A stretch of 64,000 bases of DNA from Gigaspora rosea (Eukaryota > Glomeromycota > Glomeromycetes > Diversisporales > Gigasporaceae): assembly GCA_003550325.1 (NCBI GenBank), contig QKWP01000261.1, forward strand, positions 173,816 to 237,815, in the 5' to 3' direction. The notes beneath the pieces were generated by a model that saw nothing but the letters and a program-made list of their open reading frames with translations, ran no database searches and was not told where the DNA came from. The translations under genes were made by a program, and so were the position numbers. This document shows, one piece after another, positions 11,197 through 22,205 of this stretch (positions are counted from its first letter, which is position 1; each line of letters begins with the position of its first letter).

Positions 11197-12222
11197 TGTC
11201 ACAGGAAATTTTGTTAGGTGTCAAAATTTCATCGATATGCCACCACGTGAATTGTGATGATCGTACGTTACCCGGCTCCGATTACTACATTTTGATGATC
11301 GTACGTTACCCAGTTCGATGACTACATTTTCCGCGAACCATTACATCATTTTTAGTTTTGCTTCATTAGGACCCCGGACATCTCTGATATATGTTTTTTT
11401 TTTTAGCAAATTGCAGAAAATTTGGTCTGAGGTCCAAATTTAAGATATTTACTTTTATATTTCTTGAAAATTTAAGAGAAAATGCTTAATTTTGGATTTT
11501 TTGATCAAAAATCCAAAATTAAGCATCTTCTCTTAAATTTTTAAAAAAATATAAAATTAAATATGCCGGAATGATGTATTTTTATATGCTGAACAAGTTT
11601 TTGTAGGGCACAATAGGGCACAATGTTAGAATCAATTAGTAAAATTTGGAGAATTATAATATTTTATATAATTTTATTAATAAAAATACTAAAAAATTTT
11701 ATGATTCTCCAAATTTTACTAATTGATTCTAACTTTACGCTCTAAGAAAATTTGTTTAGCACTCAAAAATATATATATTATTTTTGATTTATAAAAATAG
11801 ATGTGATAATTTAGTTTTTAGCAAATTACTAAAAATTTATATGTAATAATTGAATTTTCAGCAAATTTACTTGATTTTAGGGGTAGCAAAAACCTCCAAA
11901 TTCATGCAGATCATTTATGACCTATATTAGAGATGTCCGGGGTCCTGCCTCATTTTTTCTTCTCATTACCACATTATTTGTAAATAGTTGTAGTTCTTAT
12001 CTCATTATTGGTAATCGGGTAATTCTAGATAGATGTATAAAAAGGATCACTAAATATAAAAGCGAAGGAGTAACACACATAATGCTTTATGTAACTTACC
12101 ATAACTCTTGTACATAATAAATACAAAATTCGCTCTCCCAATACATTCTTTTAATATCGTAATGTTCACGGCTCAAAGCTAAATCAACAACAAAGTACAC
12201 AAGACTCTCCCAAGACGTGCCA
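11197..12222 (+). repeat. 5' LTR with inserted MITE
   Basis: Matches the 3' LTR through TGTCAC..TTTTGTTAGGTGTCAAAATT, then is interrupted at 11368 and resumes at 11955 until GACGTGCCA at 12222. Confidence 0.85.
11368..11946. mobile_element. hAT-like MITE inside the 5' LTR
   Basis: Ends AGGACCCCGGACATCTCT and AGAGATGTCCGGGGTCCT are perfect inverted repeats. Flanks GCTTCATT (11360-11367) and GCCTCATT (11947-11954) are a 7/8 duplication, and the other LTR supplies the empty site. Two internal hairpins: about 11455-11555 and 11628-11736, the latter with arms GTTAGAATCAATTAGTAAAA and its complement. Confidence 0.9.
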
Positions 12223-14208
12223 TTTTTGGTGCCGATTGTGTGGATGGATGTTTTCCCACACCTTCATAGCGAAATTCTTCTAAAAAGTCTGAAATTTGTT
12301 TGGTCGATGTTTTAAAGGGGTAGAAAAGAGCCTTGCAAAGATTACAAGAAGCAGGACCCTGAAATATACATAGATAGGTCAGGTAAGAGTTTGCTTATTT
12401 TTGAAGGTTTTTATACAGATCCTTTCTATTTATAGTAATTTTTTGCTTATTTTTGAAGTTTTTCTGCAGATCTTTTTTTTTAGTAACCCTATAATTAACC
12501 TGACCTATCTATGTATATTTCGGGGTCCTCAAGAAGCTTGCCTTGCCAATATTAACATTCAGTCGGAATGCCTGTGTGAAAAAGAGGAAAAAGTCAGCTC
12601 ATGTATAGTAATATGACTTCGTAAAAGCACATTCTGATTGTGAAGTCCAAGAGACATAGCCTGGTGAAAATGATCATGTTGGAAGATCGCTGAAGGTCAA
12701 AGCTAAATTTTCTAAAAATTAGGAATGGAATGTCGATCTAGAGAGACCAGTAAGTCGTGCAAATAGCCTGGTGCCGGCATGTAAATAGGTACTATGCCGG
12801 GTGAAGAGATGACATGGAAAGGATAATTGGAAGAGAGTTAAGGTTTTTCCTACACCGTCAACTGGATATATAAATTGGAAAACAGGTTATGCCAAGTCAT
12901 ATATAAATCGAATAATACGGAGATCAAAAAAAAAAAAATAAAAACTTACACTAAGGATTGTAGAAGTGCGAGTGATGGAGAGTAAGGCAAGAGTGGAAAA
13001 ATGGACGGACATGATAGCAAGAGTGGAAAAATGAACGGACGTGATAGTAGGCTGGATCGTAAATTTAAAACTATATATCGACAGGTACCTTCGAAAAGCT
13101 CTAAAAGATGATATCATGGTCAGATCTATTCATATATGAACCTCTGTCTTGAAAAAGAACGGATAGGTGCACTTCGAAAGTTGATAATCGTTTTGTTGGC
13201 CTATATAAAAAAAAGTTAAGAAAGTTATAAAAAAAAAAAAAAAAGTTCAAACTAGAAAACAAATCCAACAGACCAAACAAATTTGGAGACGGAGCAAGAA
13301 GACTAAAAGGGTTGTAGGTGGTTTATAAGCCTATATAAGTTGCATAAAAAAAAAAAAAAAATGGAACCTGGCAATGTTCCAAATATCACGGACCCTGCAG
13401 TGTGAGTGATCGGTTGCGACAGTTGTGCGCGGGGTTAAGGAGCGTATGACAAGGAGAACCCTTCATGTATATGTGGACGCGGCAGTAAATACGATTTTTT
13501 TTAGTTCTGTCAATTTGTGTGAGGATATGTTGGTTAAAAAAAAAAAAATTGAAAATGAAGTCTGATTATTGAGTGGACATGACAATGATCATGGTTTTGC
13601 TCTAGAGGAGATAATTTAGCTATTTCTTTAGCAAAAGTGGTCGTCATGACAGTCTTGCGCGGGTCTGGGGTGCATGACAAGAGAAAGACAAAGTCCAATT
13701 ATTGATTATGAAAGACGTGACAATGATCTTGGATAGTCATGATAGTCTTGCGCGAAGATAAGGGGCGCATGACATGGAAAAACAAAGATAAGGGGCGCAT
13801 GACATGGAAAAACAAAAAGTGTCGTGAATTATGATTACAAGAAATACCAGCTCGTCGATGTATTTTCTCGAATTGGAAATAACCCATCCTCTCTGACATA
13901 TGGTTTTGTTTTCGTCAAAAACCAAAGAAAAGATGTAGAAAACCAAAAGTATAGAAAAAAGGAAAATCTTGTTTAAAGTCGAATAGATTTGAAAATTTTA
14001 ACTTGGGTAAAAATTAGGTGACGTGAGTATGTTTGAGGCTGGCAAGCGCCGAGGTAGGCAGTGATTGCAGCGAGAAATGCTACGTCCGAATTTTGGGTAA
14101 AAAGAAATTTTCTTGAAATTTTGTTTTGGGTAGGATTTTTCTTGGTTGTATTTTAAGTAATGAGCTTTAGTTTTGGCTCGCTGGAGCTCGCCTTTGAGAG
14201 GAGGATAA
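12223..14208 (+). other. Interior of the LTR element, no coding frames
   Basis: No gag, protease, reverse transcriptase or integrase motif seen in any frame. Contains a 177-bp MITE and two perfect or near-perfect 30-bp tandem duplications (12987-13046 and 13756-13815). Confidence 0.7.
12353..12529. mobile_element. 177-bp hAT-like MITE with perfect 8-bp duplication
   Basis: Arms of 32 bp: left AGGACCCTGAAATATACATA.., right the complement with one change. The 8-mer CAAGAAGC flanks both sides (12345-12352 and 12530-12537). It shares the AGGACCC end with the MITE at 11368, so both probably used the same transposase. Confidence 0.9.
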
Positions 14209-14647
14209 TGTCACGGGAAATTTTGTCAGGTGTCAAAATTTCATCGATATGCCACCATGTGAATTGTGATGATCGTACATTACCCGGCTCCGATTACTAC
14301 ATTTTGATGATCGTATGTTACCTGGTTCGATGACTACATTTTCCGCGAACCATTACATCATTTTTAGTTTTGCCACATTTTTCTTCCCATTACCACATTA
14401 TTTGTAAATAGTTGTAGTTCTTACCTCATTATTGGTAATCGGGTAATTCTAGATAGATGTATAAAAAGGATCACTAAATGTAAAAGCGAAGGAGTAACAC
14501 ACATAACGCTTTATGTAACTTACCATAACTCTTGTACATAATAAATACAAAATTTGCTTTCCCAATACATTCTTTTAATATCATAATGTTCACGGCTCAA
14601 AGCTAAATCGACAACAAAGTACACAAGACTCTCCCCAAGCCGTGACA
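14209..14647 (+). repeat. 3' LTR
   Basis: 439 bp, TGTCACGGG..GCCGTGACA, uninterrupted copy of the 5' LTR with scattered substitutions. Confidence 0.9.
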
Positions 14648-14722
14648 CCGGCTAGTAGTCTATAGTCAATAATAGCTGACCGATAGCTGACCTAGCTGAC
14701 CGAACCCATCCCTAGTTGGGCT

Positions 14723-15347
14723 GATCCAATAGTCAAAATGTGTACTCTCCGATTGGCCATTTATCCCTTTTAACTACAATTCTATTTTATAGAAAATTTC
14801 CATGTAAAGCATTCCCTTACTACAGTACTATTTCCTCTCCATGAGTTTGTATTACCCACACAATGCCACATTGTACCAAAGCTATAATACTAACAACTAC
14901 TATTATTAACAAACACTAGTACTACCAATTCACAAGACTTAAATCCTAATGTGGCTGGCAAAGAAAAGAGCCGTGTAGTTGAATTTGTCCGAGTATTAGG
15001 ACTTGAAGTCTTGCTGCGGCTACTTACAATAAGTAAGTTTATGTTTTAGTATTAGTTTATAATACCCTATAATTTTTGGTTAGAATAATACCAACCCACT
15101 ACTATTTCTTAGTAACTATGGCAATATTACAATCTTCTCTTTCAATCGTGAAGGCTCTTCATGATTGTCACGTGACTGGAACAGTATCGAAGATTGGAAC
15201 TTAATCTATACCTTGGGGACAGAGTCTTCATCAGCAAGTCATTTTTTATAAAATCTACATAGATTTACAACTTTACATAAATATTATATAGAATACTATA
15301 TCAGATATAAAAATTATATATATTAATTTTTGACAATTTCTATTTGG
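14723..15347. other. Spacer with one exon-like stretch
   Basis: About 14927-15029 reads open as ..LNPNVAGKEKSRVVEFVR.. and ends at a good GTAAGT donor, which is exon-like but unrecognised. No partner exon could be argued, so no gene is called. Confidence 0.25.
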
Positions 15348-15667
15348 ACACTAGGTGTATTAACACTTAGTTATACAAAACAAATATAAAATCTAATCAA
15401 AGTATGAATTAAATGCACTTTGTATATCATGCAGATCATTTTTTGTACAACAAGCAAATATCTTAAAATTTTGTCTATAAAATAATCTTTAGGCTCTAAT
15501 AAAAAAATACTCATGAAATTTTGGTATAAAATATGCTCCTATCCTATTCTAGACCTTATCCTAACCCTAATATTAGTAAAAATTTTATTTATTTTTTTTG
15601 TTTTTTGATAAAAATTATTTTGATTTACTTGTTACACAAACATCTTTGTTTAATACACTAGGTGTTA
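15348..15667. mobile_element. Foldback MITE with telomere-like core
   Basis: Ends ACACTAGGTGTATTAA and TTAATACACTAGGTGT are imperfect inverted repeats. The interior has the shared core (TCTTTAGGCTCTAATAAAAA) and CCTAACCCTAA at 15560-15570. Confidence 0.55.
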
Positions 15668-15746
15668 AATTAGTTTTTTTCTTAATTTTTATATATTATT
15701 TAATATAAAATTTAATTTAAACTTATATAAAAATGTGTATAACTAG

Positions 15747-17135
15747 TTTTCACCCTAGGTGATATCACCTATGCCGGGTGAAGATCGTCATTGTTTATAT
15801 GATCATGTCAGTTACACAACATCAGATCTATATAAGTATTTTTTTTGTATTTCACCTTTTTTCTTATACGATATTAACCAACACTGTTTTATTTCAGGTA
15901 CAGCCATGATGAGTAAATTGTTGGGTATACGTTTGTATTATTATTTTATTGCTATTGTAGATTTTTCGCTTTGTACGCCGTGTTTGGAGTCGCTATCGCC
16001 GTATTGAAGTAAGTTTTGTTGGCTACCTTGTTTCTTTTGCTTCATGAAACCTTGTTTAACTAATGCCACTTTTTTAAATGGTCGGAATTGCTCTTGTTGA
16101 AGTCGTGATTCGCTATTGTTGGAGAATCACCGATGTGGAATTCATCGTTTTTGGGCCGTGTAATTTTAGGGTTGCTGTTGTCGTATTGGAGTAACCAGTT
16201 GGTGGGTTCATCGTTTTTGACAGCATGTTATCTTGCTTGTAGTGTTGTTATTGGAGTCTTTGTTAGCTACTTTTTTCTTTTGCTTTGTGAAACATTGTTT
16301 AACTAACACCACTTTTTTTTTAGAACAGCTAACGGTTTCACTTTTTTATGTTGTTCACCATAATTGGAGAATTACTGGTATTGAATTTGTCATTTTTGGC
16401 GCCATATTATTTTGGAGCTGCTGTTGCTATAGTTAGACGTGTAGAGTCATGTCATTGTAGTTAGAGAGTTGCCAGAATTGCCAATGTGGATTTCATCGTT
16501 TTTGGAGTTGGCATAGTTAGAGTGTCCACTTTTTTTTTTTTTATAAGCAAAATTGGGTTAGGCTATTCTTTCTTTATTGTAGCCTTTGGGGTATTTTAGG
16601 TATGTATTTGTTTGAATTGCTTGACGTGAAATTTTGTTGAGCCGTTAAATTGGAGCTAGGGTTAGGGTTAGGGTAAGTTAGAGTATATTAGTTGTGGTTG
16701 TATCGAATATTTAGGAAAGGGAGCGAAGTGGAGGCGACAGCTGAAGTGCAGCGACTACAGGGTGAGCGAAGCGAGCCCTGTCTGTGTTGCTGAGCATAAG
16801 CGAAGCAACACAAGCTGTACGAAGTTGTGTATATGATTTTATATTTACGCGTAGCCGATAGTATAGTTTAAACCGCAATAAGAATTGTTAAAACTGTATT
16901 ACTTAAATAAATATCATCCATGTGGGTGCTGAAAATATGGTAATTTTTGCATTAAAAATAAATCAAATGAAAAAAATATAATACTTACATATGTGCGTTC
17001 GTACGTACGTGCATTCGTACATACGTTCTATGTCGATCACATCGATCACGTGATCTGGGCATCCAGGCCTCGAACTGGTTTCCGACCAGGTTTCTGATTC
17101 GATTTCCGAACTAGGTGATATCACCTAGGGTGAAA
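15747..17135. mobile_element. 1.4-kb foldback element with internal minisatellite
   Basis: Inverted ends TTTTCACCCTAGGTGATATC and the complement at 17110-17135. The interior has roughly 250-bp imperfect repeats built on CTTTTGCTT..GTGAAAC..TTGTTTAACTAA (about 16030-16560), a TAGGGTTAGGGTTAGGG run (16657-16673), a hairpin cluster and a CGTACGTACGT stretch near 17000. Short open frames inside are not convincing as genes. Confidence 0.6.
16727..16829. repeat. Cluster of short GC-richer hairpins
   Basis: Three stem-loops follow each other: CAGGG..CCCTG (16758-16780), GTTGCT..AGCAAC (16786-16809) and CACAA..TTGTG (16809-16829). Loops share GCGAAG or ACGAAG. Base composition is clearly above the surroundings. 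Confidence 0.6.
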
Positions 17136-17182
17136 GTTAACAACAGTCTATAAAAATAAATTTATAAAAAACTTATATAAAT

Positions 17183-17362
17183 GTTATATATTTATAAATT
17201 TTATGTATAATATTTAACTTTTATATAATATAAAATTTAAATAGATTTTTTATATAAATTTTATTATTATTTGTTATATATTTATAAATTTTATGTATAA
17301 TATTTAACTTTTATATAATATAAAATTTAATAGATTTTTTATATAAATTTTATTATTATTAA
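17183..17362. repeat. Two-copy tandem repeat, 90-bp AT-only unit
   Basis: The unit starting GTTATATATTTATAAATTTT begins at 17183 and again at 17273 with near identity. Confidence 0.8.
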
Positions 17363-17990
17363 TTTTATATATTATAATTTGGTTTAAGTTTTTCATGTAC
17401 AGCACTGTAGTCACCTAATTTTAACCAACAAAATAGCAATTTTTGTGCTATTTTAATCAAATTTTGTAAAAAAAAATTTAAAAAATCAATTAATTGAAGC
17501 TTTGTATTAGTAAAAAGTTTAAAAATTACAAATCTAATATTACTATAATATAATTTGATCTGCTGAACAAGTTTACTTAAAAAGCAAAAGAGTTGTTATA
17601 GTAAAAAACATGCTAACATTAAATTAAACTTTAAAAAAAATATTTTTTTAACACTTTATAGCCTGTTACAACTTTATTAGGCATTATATAGAGACTACAT
17701 AATATGCAATTTAATAGTAAGAAGGACATTAACCTGGTATTCTAAAAATAAGTACCAAGTTTGGCTATTGCACTGAAGATGATCTATTCATACCCATGTG
17801 TGGCCTTCCCCAATACCTCAGATATAGCACATCTACGCATGCTCAATAATTTTGTTCTGTTGTTTTACGGCTGTGTTTGTATATAATATTCTAACTCTTT
17901 ACTTTTATAAAATTTTTAGTTTTTTAGTTTTGTTAGACTTTGTACTTTATTCTTGAATTTTTTTTTTGAATAAACGCTTTCTCCAAATAA
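17363..17990. other. AT-rich spacer
   Basis: No gene or repeat recognised. Confidence 0.4.
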
Positions 17991-18344
17991 ATAAGAAAGA
18001 AAAAAAAGTCTGAATTACGTTTACAAAAAACTCAAGATTCCCGTTCTACTTGGTGGCTGGAGATTTGTCAGCAAGACAATATACAAACCAATGGTCAGAG
18101 AATTATTGATGATTATCCGAATATATATGTAATATGGCTGATTGGAAAACAAAAAAAAACAATACCTTTATAAAATTTTACACCTTGGTTTTATCCACAA
18201 GTAAAGCGAACTCAACAAAGTGGCTATCCAGTTCCTAACGAGTATATAGTTGGGGTAAAGGTTAATGGTATAGATTTGATTGCTAAAACTCAGTATACTT
18301 CTTTTGGAGAGGTTGTATATACAATTACTTGGGATAGATTATAG
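17991..18344 (+). pseudogene. Orphan coding relic, unrecognised
   Basis: One reading frame is open from 17991 to a TAG at 18342-18344 except for a TAA at 18171-18173. It has clearly protein-like composition: STWWLEICQQDN, RIIDDYPNIYVIWLIGK, then FTPWFYPQVKRTQQSG, YPVPNEYIVGVKVNG and SFGEVVYTITWDRL. No start codon or neighbouring exon was found, and I do not recognise the family. A foldback element begins 4 bp after the stop. Possibly the 3' end of a gene cut by insertions. Confidence 0.4.
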
Positions 18345-18347
18345 CAT

Positions 18348-18530
18348 ATCAGTATGGTATAGGTGAGCAGTTCCATATATCATAGACCGAATTTTTAGAA
18401 CTATACTATACTGATCAAATTCCTAACCCTAACGCTAATATTTATTATCCTGGATCAGTATAGTATAGATTAAAAATTCGGCCTATACTATACGGATTTG
18501 CTCACCTATACTATACTGATCTGTGAACAT
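18348..18530. mobile_element. 183-bp foldback with telomere-like centre
   Basis: Long imperfect arms (about 75 bp), starting ATCAGTATGGTATAGGTGAG on the left with its near complement on the right, enclose CCTAACCCTAACGC at 18422-18435. No target duplication assigned. Confidence 0.7.
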
Positions 18531-19440
18531 CAAGTAATAAATCGGCTAGTAGTGCTTCAGCCTTATTTTTGCACGTTGTAATTAATTAATAAAAATGCTA
18601 TATTAATATTAAAATTGATTAATAAATTATTATTCATTATTATTATCTATTTATATACTGTACATTGTACATTTTATAAATAAGACACGTTACGTATGAT
18701 CATCAGATTAGTGTAACCTTGCATATATCACGTTGTTATATCACATCAAATGAGTCCGATCAGCCCATATGTATAAACAAAATTATAAAATTAATAAAAT
18801 TAAAAGATGAATAAATATATATTGCATAAAAAAGACATTCACATTTTATTTAATTCATATACTTTCTATTTTTTTTGTCAATTTTTAAAATAATAGACTA
18901 ACTAATCATTTACACGAAAATAATAAAAAAACAAACCATAAAATATAAAATGTTTAAATTGACCCACTCCTCCCACTAAACTTCATCAATCTTTCTAAAT
19001 CTAAATTATTTAAAAAATTACAAATACCATCAATCAAACTACAGATAAACCATTCCATCCCATCCTTTAAATCAACAATATATAAAATACTTCATACTAA
19101 CCTATCCTCTAACAATTCACACCTATACTTTTTTTAACCTATTAAGTGGGTACACGAAAAATTACTGGCTAGTTATTCGAATAAAATTTTGATAATAATC
19201 ATTGTTGATTTACCAGTTCGTTTTAATTATCTAATCACCTTTTACCTTAGCATAAGCATACTATTTATTAAAATGAAGCTATACTTATTAAAATAAATTT
19301 CGTGCATCGAAAATTTATAAGAGTTAGTTTAAAGCTAAATATCCATTTAAATGAAGCTTATAAGAGTTGGTTTGAAGCTTACTATCCATTAAAATGAAGC
19401 CATACTTATTTTGATAAATTTAGTGCAGCGAAAACTTTAA
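18531..19440. other. AT-rich spacer with short direct repeats
   Basis: No gene seen. 19265-19460 has imperfect direct repeats of AATGAAGC..ACTTATT and TAAGAGTTAGTTTGA. Confidence 0.45.
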
Positions 19441-20640
19441 GAGTTAGTTTGAGGCCATCTGTTTTTAATTAAAATTTTCAAAAACGGATAATGAATTAAT
19501 GGCTATAGATTTTCTTTGTGACAAGGTTATTTCGTAATAAATTATTGCAAAATTAATTTCAGACTTTAAAATAATCAGTTGTCAATAATTTTATATTGAT
19601 TTTTACAATTATAAACAAAACCTAGAAATTTTGACCTTAACAAAAGTCGAAAATGGTTAAATGTGTCAAATATTTTTGGTCGGCAAACTTTTAAAAGCAT
19701 TTTAATTACAATTGCCTTAAGATTCCATCTAAAGTTTAGAAAAACCGAATTTGAAAAAATTATCAATTTAAAGAAAAAAAACCATGTTTACAGCTGTTTC
19801 CATAAATTCTAAAAAAAAATTGCCGAAGTCTATTCTGCTGAAATCGATAATTTATCTCAGTGTTGCACAAAATATATACAGTAAATACATTTCATCAAAT
19901 ATGATACTTCAAAACATATTCGTTGGAAAATAATTGAAAGAACTTAGAAGTTTCAGTTAGAGTAATTGTTAAATACTTGGGTGTTAACTGTTTTTTTGTG
20001 GGCCAAGTTCTCAAAAAATTCAAAAGTATTTAAGTGTTGAAGAATTATCATCACTTTAAATAAACATTATACAGTATAAACTTTGAACTTTATAATAATC
20101 ATTAAACATGAGTTTTACTAAAATGCATCTATGGTGTTTACACCATGTTACACAAAACTATTAGAATAGCCAATCAAAATTTAAGATCAGGTGTAACAAA
20201 AAATTTCGTTTTTCTGTTTATTTTTTTTAAAAAACATTCATATCTCTAAATTTTGCTTATGAAACCACCTTTGGGGCTCTAATAAAAAAAATTCCTTGCT
20301 AAATTTTGTATATCCTAATGCCCCGATAAAATCCCAGGCCTTACCCTAACCCTAAAGTAATTAAAATTTTTTTTGGTTTGTAAAAATTTATTTTTTTGTT
20401 TTTGTTACACTGGTGGTAAAACACCATAAGTGCGTTTTATAATAATTGTTAAAACATTAATAAAATCTTGACCTCTTATTTCAATTTGTGTTGCAATTTT
20501 TTCAAACTGGTTGACAAATTCCTGATCGTATTTTTCAAAATATTTTTAATTGGTTTTGAATAGATATATATCAATAAACAAGCTGAATGTCTATAGGTTG
20601 CCAAAGCTAATTATATAAAAAAGAAGTAAAAAATATTAAT
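19441..20640. repeat. Dispersed repeat, copy 1
   Basis: Aligns by eye, same orientation, with 54832-56060: both begin AGTTTGAGGCCATCTGT and continue through TTTACAGCTGTTT and ATATATCAATAAACAAGC. It holds the foldback at 20119-20440 that copy 2 lacks. No protein recognised. Confidence 0.75.
20119..20440. mobile_element. Foldback MITE, shared-core family
   Basis: Inverted ends TAAAATGCATCTATGGTG and CACCATAAGTGCGTTTTA. The core has AAATTTTGCTTATGAAACCA, GGCTCTAATAAAAA and CCCTAACCCTAA (20344-20355). The paralogous repeat at 55850 is an empty site. Confidence 0.7.
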
Positions 20641-21044
20641 TTAATTATAGTTCATTTAAATTCAAAGCTATTTACATGTTTATTAAGAAATTCAACTTAT
20701 GTTCAAAACTTTTTTAATGAAGAACTATTAACTGCCAAGATCAGTTCTGCCATAAATTTTGTATAGTACATATTTAATAAAGGTGTTTGAAGAGTTGACT
20801 TTGCGAATGTAATACTAATCACACTCTAATCATACCGAAATCGATAACTTATCACTTCAGCCGAATAGACATCGGCAAAATATGATATACATTGTAAAAT
20901 TTTTGATTAAAAAGCATTTATCATATCGATACTGTACTTTGTGTTAAATGATTTATTATTAAGGAAAAAACAAAAATGCAGTGATCATAAATACAATTTG
21001 GAAAGAATGGCGTTTGTTTGTTCATATTCAATTTTATCATAAAA
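20641..21044. other. Upstream region of the plus-strand Sel1-kinase gene
   Basis: Presumed promoter side; no specific motif argued. Confidence 0.35.
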
Positions 21045-22021
21045 ATGAATATAATGGATCAAGAAAACGCAACTAAATTTTATAATCATGGATATGCATT
21101 TCAACATGGTATTGGAGTTACAAAAGATGAACTTGCGGCATTTAAATATTATCAAAATTCTGCGATACTTGGTCATGATCTTGGAACGTTTCAAGTTGGC
21201 TATTGTTATCATCATGGGATTGGTGTTAATAAAGATGATTATAAAGCCTTCGAATATTATCAAAAATCTGCTGACATGGGCACTTTGATGGGAATATTTC
21301 AAATTGATGAATGTTATTATTACGGAATAGTAACTGTGAAATATAACCATAAATACTTCTTATATAATGAAATAGCTTCTAATATGGGTCATAATGCTGG
21401 AACGTATTATGTTGGATATTGTTATCGAAACGGAATTGGAGTTGAAAGGGATGAACATATGCCATTCTTTTATTATCAAAAATCGGCAGAGATGGAGGAT
21501 GCTAAAGGAACATATAATGTTTGGATATTATTATCATTATGGAATTGGAGTTGAAAAGGATGAGCATAAGGCATTCTTTTATTATCAAAAATCTGCAGAG
21601 ATGGGGATACTGAAGGGATTCGTGCGGTTGGATATTGTTATCGAAATGGAATTGGAGTTGAAAAGGATGACCATAAAGCATTCTTTTATTATCAAAAATC
21701 TGCAGAGATGGGAAATATCACTGCAATAAATGAGATTGGATATTGTTATGGTAATGGAATTGGAGTTGAAATGGACAAACATAAGGCATTCTTTTATTAT
21801 CAAAAGTCAGCAGAGATGGGGTATTCCGGTGGAGTATTTAATGTTGGTGATTGTTATTATAATGGAGTCGGTGTCAAGAAGGATGACCGCAAAGCATTCG
21901 AATATTATCAAAAAGCTGCATATATGGGTCATGTTGCTGGAATTTCATTTGTCGCATTATATTATCGAAATGGAATCGGTGTTGAAAGGGATATACAAAA
22001 AGCCAATTATTGGTTTCGAAG
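21045..22021 (+). CDS. Sel1-like repeat region of a second Sel1-kinase gene
   Basis: Start chosen at ATG 21045 (MNIMDQEN); the frame is open further upstream but without another ATG. About nine 36-residue Sel1-like repeats follow (pattern GTFQVGYCYHHGIGVNKDD, YKAFEYYQKSADM). There is no long leader, unlike the 10-kb paralogue. Two indels cancel each other: one extra base near 21520 (GTTTGG for GTTGG) and one missing base near 21605 (GGGG for GGGGG). Only about 28 codons between them are out of frame. Both lie in homopolymers, so sequencing error is possible. The last repeat ends NYWFR at a GT donor (22022), and literal read-through stops at 22023-22025. Confidence 0.85.
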
Positions 22022-22205
22022 GTAAAAAATGTACTTTTAATTTATCTTTGTGTATGTATTTATTTTTAACAAAATAATTTGTATGTGATTAGAGCGAAGG
22101 ATTTGATGAAAGGTAATTTATATTATTTATTTAAATAATATTTAATAATTTCAAATCTATTTATATTTATATTTTTTTAATCGCATACGATTGCGCATTT
22201 AAAAG

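Larger units (their letters stand above)
11197..14647 (+). mobile_element. Non-autonomous LTR retroelement
   Basis: Two LTRs (11197-12222 and 14209-14647) start TGTCAC and end in CA, flanked by CCGG on both sides (11193-11196 and 14648-14651). The 5' LTR is longer only because it holds a 579-bp MITE plus an 8-bp duplication; subtracting these gives 439 bp, exactly the 3' LTR length. A primer-site-like TGGTGCCG lies at 12227-12234 and a purine run GAGAGGAGGATAA lies directly before the 3' LTR. No gag or pol frames are visible in the roughly 2-kb interior, so it must move with enzymes from elsewhere. Confidence 0.85.
10488..14714. mobile_element. hAT-like foldback element, host of the nest
   Basis: The ends TAGGGATGGGTTCGGTCGGC (left) and AGCTGACCGAACCCATCCCT (right) are inverted repeats. 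Flanking 8-mers are GTCGGGCT (10480-10487) and GTTGGGCT (14715-14722), a 7/8 match and the length expected for hAT. Without the inserted LTR element it would be about 0.8 kb. No transposase gene inside, so non-autonomous. The interior has CGGCTA/TAGCCG-rich palindromic words. Confidence 0.8.

Noticed and set aside
15759..16436. Two short plus frames (82 and 67 codons) with hydrophobic stretches
   Set aside because: They lie in minisatellite DNA inside a foldback; hydrophobicity follows from T-richness.
20985..21350. 121-codon minus frame opposite the second Sel1 gene
   Set aside because: Antisense shadow; ends within the Sel1 repeats and has no recognisable motif.
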